DNA of 64,000 nt, taken from positions 35,578,678 through 35,642,677 of the forward strand of contig OY288243.1 in assembly GCA_958450325.1 (NCBI GenBank), read 5' to 3'. The notes below the pieces were generated by a model, which searched no databases, had not been told where the DNA came from, and saw nothing but the letters and a program-made list of their open reading frames with translations. Origin of the DNA: Agrostemma githago. Lineage: Eukaryota; Streptophyta; Magnoliopsida; Caryophyllales; Caryophyllaceae. Shown here in pieces: positions 58,458-64,000 of the stretch (position 1 is the first letter of the stretch; every line of letters starts with the position of its first letter). The position numbers and the translations under genes were made by a program.

Positions 58458-59870
58458 TGATGCGCGTATTTTATATACACTTTTTATGCCTTTTATGCGC
58501 GCATTCCCGTGTTTATTGAATAGTGAAAGCTATTATTTTGCCCCGAATTGGCTACTTTGTGGTGTGTATTGTCCTTTTGCAGGAACGGAAGACAAAGGAG
58601 CTAAAACGAACCAAAACCGCGCCAAAACGAAGCTGGAAGGAGCTGTTCGCTGAAACGAGCGATAGTCGACCGACTATTAGAATAGTCGGCCGACCATGAC
58701 GATAGTCGACCGACTATTACAATAGTCGGCCGACTATTCTGGAGCTGCAGAGGTCAAGTTAATGAATGATTAGTCGACTGACTATTACAATAGTTGGCCG
58801 ACTATTCCCTGGACCGCGGGCAGGTTTCGTGATCAGCAAGAAATTTCCTAAACACAGGAAGTTTCCTAAACAGTTTTTAACTCATTCAATTTGTATAAAT
58901 AAGGCTTTTCAGCCACATTAGAATTCACTTCTTCACAACTTCTCAACTTTATTTTTCTCTACTTTTATTCTAGTTTTATCCCTTTTCTTATTCTCTTAGA
59001 ACTACTCCTAGTTTAATGTCTTCTCAAAACTCGGTTATTGTAAGACTTTCGGATTCGAATCGCCTTCGTTCCTTTTGGTAATTTTATTTAATCCTTCTTC
59101 CTTTTTCTTCATTCCTGATTGTTCTTCTTCTTCTTCATATTTAATTATTCTTCACCGTTGTTTTATGCTTGTCGCAAATTTATTATTATTCATCATGCTT
59201 AATCTAGTAAAATCTCTTATTAATATTGTTGTTCTTAATTTAATTATGAGTAGCTAATTTCCTTTGCTAGGATTTAAGGGATCTACGAATTGAATGTGGC
59301 CGCCAAATAATTTATAGATCTGTCAATGATATTGTGTCTGAGTTGTTAATTGTAGCATATAATCGCGATTAGTCAGTTAATGCACATGATTGATTAATTG
59401 AATTGGTGAACTCGAACCTAAGATCGGAAGCCTGGTAAAGGTTAGACCTGCTACAACACATTAGTTTGCCCTAATAAAATCGAAAGCCGTTAGAAGCATT
59501 CTAGGGTGAATAGCGGACCGTAAGGACCTTTTCACTACCCCTTAGACCAATATCTGCGACAGACCTGTGACCTAGACCGTGACCGTAGGAAATTCATGGT
59601 GAACCGACAATCCTAGTTTTCTCTCCATATTAATTCGTCATAATTCATCCTATTTATTTTAGTTATTTCTTCTCTTTTAATTTTCTCTTCCTTCACTACT
59701 TTTAGATTAGTTAAACACAAATTACAAACCCCCGATTTGGTTACTAAGGTAGACTTTAATTGCGAATAGGATTTATTTGTCTCCCTGTGAAATCGATCCC
59801 GACTTCACTAGCTATATTTTTAGTTGGACCGTAGTTGGTTATTTTTGATAGGTACACGACTAGCTTATCA
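58458..59870 (+). repeat. J 5' LTR
   Basis: A 1413 bp LTR, TGATGCGCG to AGCTTATCA. Six ATAGTCGRCCGACTAT-type palindromes start at 58662, 58682, 58702, 58722, 58770 and 58790. The TATA box is at 58894. The partner LTR is not in the window, so the end is fixed by the primer site. Confidence 0.88.
58894..58901 (+). promoter_or_regulatory. J LTR TATA box
   Basis: TATAAATA, about 90 bp downstream of the last palindrome. The likely start of J transcription is near 58925. Confidence 0.75.
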
Positions 59871-59875
59871 AATTT

Positions 59876-59893
59876 TGGCGCCGTTGCCGGGGA
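59876..59893 (+). other. J primer binding site (tRNA-Asp)
   Basis: TGGCGCCGTTGCCGGGGA, five bases after the LTR, an exact complement of the plant tRNA-Asp 3' end as is usual in Athila elements. Confidence 0.95.
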
Positions 59894-59990
59894 GACGGTT
59901 AATTTTACTTGTTTTTTTTAGTTTATCTTTTGTCACAGGGAACTTTCGTTCCTTGAGACGGTTCTCAAATTTTCCTTCTTAGTTCTGTGT

Positions 59991-62357
59991 ATGCCGAGGT
60001 CTAACAGGTCCGAGATTCATCCTTTTGATCCCGAACCTGAGAAGACTTTACGAGCTAGACGGAGTTTTTGGAGGGAAATTCGTCAAGCGGAAAAATCTAA
60101 CCCGCTTGAACCAGTTTTCGCTAATCTGGAAGCGGAATATTCGTCCCACGAAGAGGACAACTCCAGTACTAAATCAGACACCAAGTCAGATATCTCAATT
60201 CCAATCATGCCGCCGAAGCTTTCCACTCACTCCGAGCCAACTCAGGCTAACATCCCGAAAGGATGGAAGCTACCGACTCCCACCACCAGCTCTTTCAAGA
60301 TTCGTCCCGCTCATATCAATATAGTTGAGCGAAATACCTTCTCGGGCAGGAAAGACGAAGACCCCGGACAGCATATGAAAATATTCACTAATTATTGTTG
60401 TTTGATTCCAGTTGCTCCCGGGGTAACACAGGAACAAGTAATGGAGGCTTTATTCCCGTTTTCTCTTGCAGGTCCAGCCCGTAGATGGTACAGAGACTTG
60501 GATAAAGCAGCAGCCAATATTAATGACTGGAACTCATTGGCGCTTGCTTTTTATAAGCATTACTACCCTCCTCAGCGCACCAATCAGATACGGAGTCAAA
60601 TAACCAGTTTTAAGCAAGGACCATTGGAAGATTTAAACGAAACATGGACTAGATTTAAGGATCTAGTCCGTTCTATTCCTCACCACAGATTTGAACCATG
60701 GTTTTTATGTAATCAATTTTATAAAGGTTTATTTGATGATAATCGTGCTATTCTTGATGGTGCAGCTAACGGACGTTTCCAAAACAGCGTTGATGATGAC
60801 AAGGGTTGGAAATTGATCGAGGAGATGGCTACGCATCGAGCCGAATATGGAAATTCGAGAGGTAGTGTTCGGGTGGCCGCACCGGAAACCAGTGATATTA
60901 TGGCTCAATTTGGTCATCTTCAAACCCGTCTCGATAAAATTCAGAATCCGCCTCATAGAAACGAGACAAATCAGCAAACTGTCCATGCCATGATCAAACA
61001 GAAGGCAATGTGTGAGCGATGTGGGACCGAAGGCCATAGCGCGGGGGAATGTATGACCGGGATGGAACAAGTTCTAGCTTTTCAACACTTCAAGCAAGGT
61101 AATCCCTATTCTAATTACTATAATGAGAGGACTAGGGAGCATTCGAACTTCAGTTGGACGAGTCAGAATGTGTTGAACCCAGTTCCTCAGCCGAAGCAAC
61201 AAGCTTATGTTCCACCTCATCACGGACAACAACAAGGCTTCCAAAAGCCTCTAGCTCTTCCACCGCCAACTCAACCTCTTGTTATTCTTCCTCCACCGCC
61301 TGTGACTCCGGCTCCAGTTCCTAGTGAATATCAGGAATTGAAGAGTATGATGCAATCTCTCATGATCCAGATGCAGAAAAGTGACCAATCTAAAGAAGCA
61401 CAGATCAAGATGTTAGAGACGCAGGTGGCGCAGCTTGCCAGAAATCAGTCTGCTAGGCAACCAGGCACACTACCGTCACAGCCGGAAAAACAGCACGATA
61501 CGGCCAACGTGATTCAGCTTCGTAGCGGCCTTACTTATGACGAGCCCAAGATGCCTGGTTATGATAATTATGTTATTGTGGATGATGTAATTGAGGATGT
61601 AATAGATGATGATGTATCGTTAAAAACTGCTGAAACTGCTGTGAATGACGAACTGGTCAATAATAGTCGACCGACTATCAGTGACAGATTAACAGAAACT
61701 GCAAGTAAGGAGGAAAATAGTCGACCGACTATCCCTGATAGTCGACCGACTATTAATAATAGTCGACCGACTATCCCTAATAGTCGGCCGACTATTCCAG
61801 AGGCAGGATCCAGATCCGAGACGGTCGCTGCTGATAATACGTCTGATGCTGAAGTGGAAATGGGTGTTCTACAAGATAAAGCTGCTGAACAGGTCAAAAT
61901 TCAAGTTCCTTTTCCTAGCCGGTTGAAGAATAAGAAAGTCGAGAATCAGATTAGTAAGTTTATGGAGGTCGTCAAAAATCTCCAGGTAACCGTTCCCTTC
62001 ACGGAATTAATTACCCAGGTACCCTCTTACGCAAAATTTATGAAAGATATTCTGACCCGTAAGAGGAACTTTAATGAACATGAGACTATTGCTTTTACTG
62101 CTGAGTGTAGTGCTCTAATTCAGAGTAAGTCTCCACCCAAACTGAAAGACCCAGGTAGTTTTTCCATACCATGCACCATAGGCACCCACGTAATCGATAA
62201 AGCTTTATGTGATTTGGGTGCAAGTGTCAGTGTCATGCCCTATTCAGTTTGCGAGAAACTGAATATGGGTCAGCTTAAAGTCACAAGTGTGACTCTTCAG
62301 ATGGCTAATAGGTCAGTTAAACGTCCCCTAGGAGTCTTAGAGGAAATGTCCCTGTGA
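59991..62357 (+). pseudogene. gag: J gag with protease start
   Basis: The ATG at 59991, about 100 bp past the primer site, gives MPRSNRSEIHPFDPEPEKTL. Capsid domain at residues ~110-265 (FSGRKDEDPGQHMKIFTNYC, FPFSLAGPARRWYRDLD, FYKGLFDDNRAILDGA). CCHC knuckle CERCGTEGHSAGEC near residue 340. A Pro/Gln-rich stretch follows at ~400-450. Residues ~558-602 hold five SRPTI repeats encoded by the LTR palindrome. Protease motif DLGASVSVMP is near residue 741. A 1 bp insertion near 62345 shifts the frame at EEMSL. Confidence 0.93.
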
Positions 62358-63055
62358 GGATAGGTAAATTCTTTATACCTGTCGATTTCATTGTTTTAGA
62401 TATGGCTGAGGATACTCAGATTCCTATAATTTTAGGTAGGCCATTTCTACATATTGCAGGGGCTATTATAGATGTCAAGCACGGACGCTTGACTTTAGAG
62501 GTGGGGAACGATAAAGTGACCTTTAATTTGGCCAACACATTAGCTAAGCCTATGATCGAGGATACTTGTTATTCATTAGATATTATCGATGAAGTTATTC
62601 TTGATGTTTGTACGGGTTCCCTGAGTAGGGACCCGCTCGAGGCTTTGACATGTTTAGAAACTTGTGCAGGTGATAAGACTAACGATGATGCTGTGTGGGA
62701 TATTTTAGGAGATACACAGAAACTGACAAGCATCGACGGAGAAGTGGTAAATAGGTTGGTAGATACTTCTTATGCTGTAGAGGTAACCAAACCCGACCTG
62801 AAACCTCTTCCGTCTCATCTTAAGTATGTATTTCTAGACGATTCTGAGTCTTATCCCGTCATCGTAAGTGATAAATTAGATGAGAACCAACTTTCTGCTT
62901 TGTTGGTCGTTCTTAAAAAGAACAAGAATGCATTAGGTTACAGTCTAGATGACCTTACGGGAATTAGTCCCGATATTTGCATGCATCGAATTGAACTGGA
63001 AGAGGATCGCCGACCTGTTAGACAGGGTCAACGTAAGTTGAACCCGAAAATGTAG
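62354..63055 (+). pseudogene. pol: J protease end and RT N-terminal region
   Basis: It continues the protease in the shifted frame (GKFFIPVDFIVLDMAED, IPIILGRPFLHIAGA). The RT N-terminus then appears: LSALLVVLKKNKNALGYSLD and SPDICMHRIELEEDRRPVRQ. A TAG stop at 63053 interrupts it after NPKM. The frame is otherwise open, so the damage is recent. Confidence 0.9.
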
Positions 63056-64000
63056 GAAGTGGTAATGAAAGAAGTGATGAAGTTGTTAGATGCAGGTATA
63101 ATTTATTCTGTCGGTCACTCTGAATGGGTGAGCCCTGTTCAGGTCGTCCCGAAGAAAGGCGGGACGGCCGTGGTAAAAAACGATAAAAATGAATTAATAC
63201 CTAATAGAATTATAACGGGAGGGCGGATGTGCATTGACTATAGACAATTAAATGCCGCCACAAAAAAAGATCACTTCCCTCTTCCGTTTATCGATCAAAT
63301 GGTAGAAAGGTTAGCCTCACATAAGTTTTTCTGTTATTTAGATGGCTATTCAGGGTTCTTTCAGATCCCGATCCATCCTGATGATCAGGAAAAGACGACT
63401 TTTACTTGTCCCCATGGTGTTTTTGCTTATCGCAGGATGCCTTTCGGGTTGTGTAATGCCCCTGCCACCTTTCAAAGGTGTATGATGGGGACATTTTCCG
63501 AGTATATCGAGTCTATTATGGAGGTATTCATGGATGATTTCAGTGTCTACGGTAGTAGTTTCACTGATTGTTTAACTAACCTTGATAAAGTGATGCAGCG
63601 ATGTATTGAGGTCAATCTAGTGCTGAACTGGGAGAAGTGCCATTTTATGGTCAACGAGGGAGTTGTCCTTGGGAACTTAGTTTCAGATCGAGGCAAAGGT
63701 GCAAGTGGTCGAGCAATTGCCTCTTCTCGTTAACGTGAAGGGGGTTAGGAGTTTTCTTGGACACGCCGGATTTTATCGCCGGTTTATCAAAGATTTCTCT
63801 AAAATTGCTAAACCACTTACACAATTGCTCCTTAAGGATGCCCCATTCATTTTTTCTGATGAATGTTTATCTGCTTTTAACAGGTTGAAGCAGGCTTTGG
63901 TCACAACACCTATTATTCAGGCCCCGGATTGGGAATTGTCATTTGAAATTATGTGTGACGCTAGTGATTATGCGGTCGGTGCGGTGCTGGGTCAAAGGAA
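63056..64000 (+). pseudogene. pol: J reverse transcriptase and RNase H start (runs off window)
   Basis: RT motifs in order: SEWVSPVQVVPKKGG, GGRMCIDYRQLNAATKKDHF, LDGYSGFFQIPIHPDDQEKT, MPFGLCNAPATFQRCM, and the catalytic box FMDDFSVYG, intact. A small deletion near 63690 (after SDRG) shifts the frame, giving a false stop at 63733. The correct frame continues VRSFLGHAGFYRRFIKDFSK into RNase H (CDASDYAVGAVLGQR) at the window edge. Confidence 0.92.

Larger units (their letters stand above)
58458..64000 (+). mobile_element. Element J: Athila-like Ty3-gypsy retrotransposon (3' part beyond window)
   Basis: 5' LTR 58458-59870, a perfect 18-base tRNA-Asp primer site, a gag ORF of 788 codons that runs into the protease, then pol up to the window end. 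DLGASVSVMP and FMDDFSVYG are typical of the Athila lineage. It inserted into E copy C; the left flank AATAT (58453-58457) is the expected 5 bp target copy, the right one lying outside the window. Confidence 0.92.

Noticed and set aside
58662..58805. CRISPR-like regularly spaced repeats
   Set aside because: 16 bp palindromes with 4 bp gaps have no spacers of CRISPR size, no cas genes and lie in a plant LTR.
61568..61897. Minus-strand ORF with repeated IVGRL
   Set aside because: It is the antisense shadow of the SRPTI repeats in J gag.
1..64000. Host protein-coding gene
   Set aside because: Every sustained reading frame either belongs to a transposable element or is repeat-derived; no intron-exon host gene could be supported.

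Overview
The window is plant nuclear DNA made almost entirely of nested transposable elements. I found no convincing host gene, rRNA, tRNA or CRISPR. The evidence is the element mix: Athila-type and Tat/Ogre-type Ty3-gypsy retrotransposons, a Copia-like short element and its solo LTRs, CACTA (TNP2) transposase remnants, a Stowaway MITE, a MULE-type MITE, a hAT-type MITE and a Helitron 3' end. The host is a flowering plant. The LTR style makes me think of Caryophyllales, but that is a guess.

Layout. I name the elements E, F, G, H and J. Family E (minus strand) is a gag-only, non-autonomous element with an Asp-tRNA-like primer site. It occurs three times in a ~15-16 kb repeating unit: copy A 1-2768 (partial), copy B 6078-18780 (complete unit), and copy C 21373-22977 plus 55628-58457 (interrupted). 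The same spacer separates the copies (2769-6077 and 18781-21372). It holds a (TAG)n block, a Stowaway MITE, a (CTA)n block and a broken TNP2 gene. Identical junctions in both units indicate segmental tandem duplication.

Copy C of E carries a 32.65 kb insertion in its LTR, with target duplication CACCC. This is Tat/Ogre-like element F (22978-55627). F was itself hit by a second Tat/Ogre-like element, G (31726-46487, target duplication GCATC), and by a short Copia-like element, H (46805-49106, target duplication GTACA). G contains a 637 bp hAT-like MITE (38494-39130, target duplication GTTACGAG). Solo LTRs of the H family sit at 4363-5138 and 56205-56978. An Athila-like element J begins at 58458 inside copy C and runs off the window.

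Relative order: E entered a CACTA gene; the unit duplicated; then F, J and both solo LTRs entered; G and H entered F; the hAT MITE entered G. F, G and J encode recognisable gag-pol, but every coding region visible here carries stops, frameshifts or deletions. F and G also carry a separate antisense gene between pol and the 3' LTR, with its own TATA box and one intron at the same position in both.

Most interesting signals: (1) J has a 16-bp palindrome in its LTR on a 20 bp step that reappears inside its gag coding region on a 21 bp, frame-preserving step; (2) F shares its LTR palindrome with the intron of its antisense gene; (3) all four LTR families place family-specific palindrome clusters just upstream of the TATA box; (4) a degenerate array in E carries a plant snRNA-promoter-like USE plus TATA pair.
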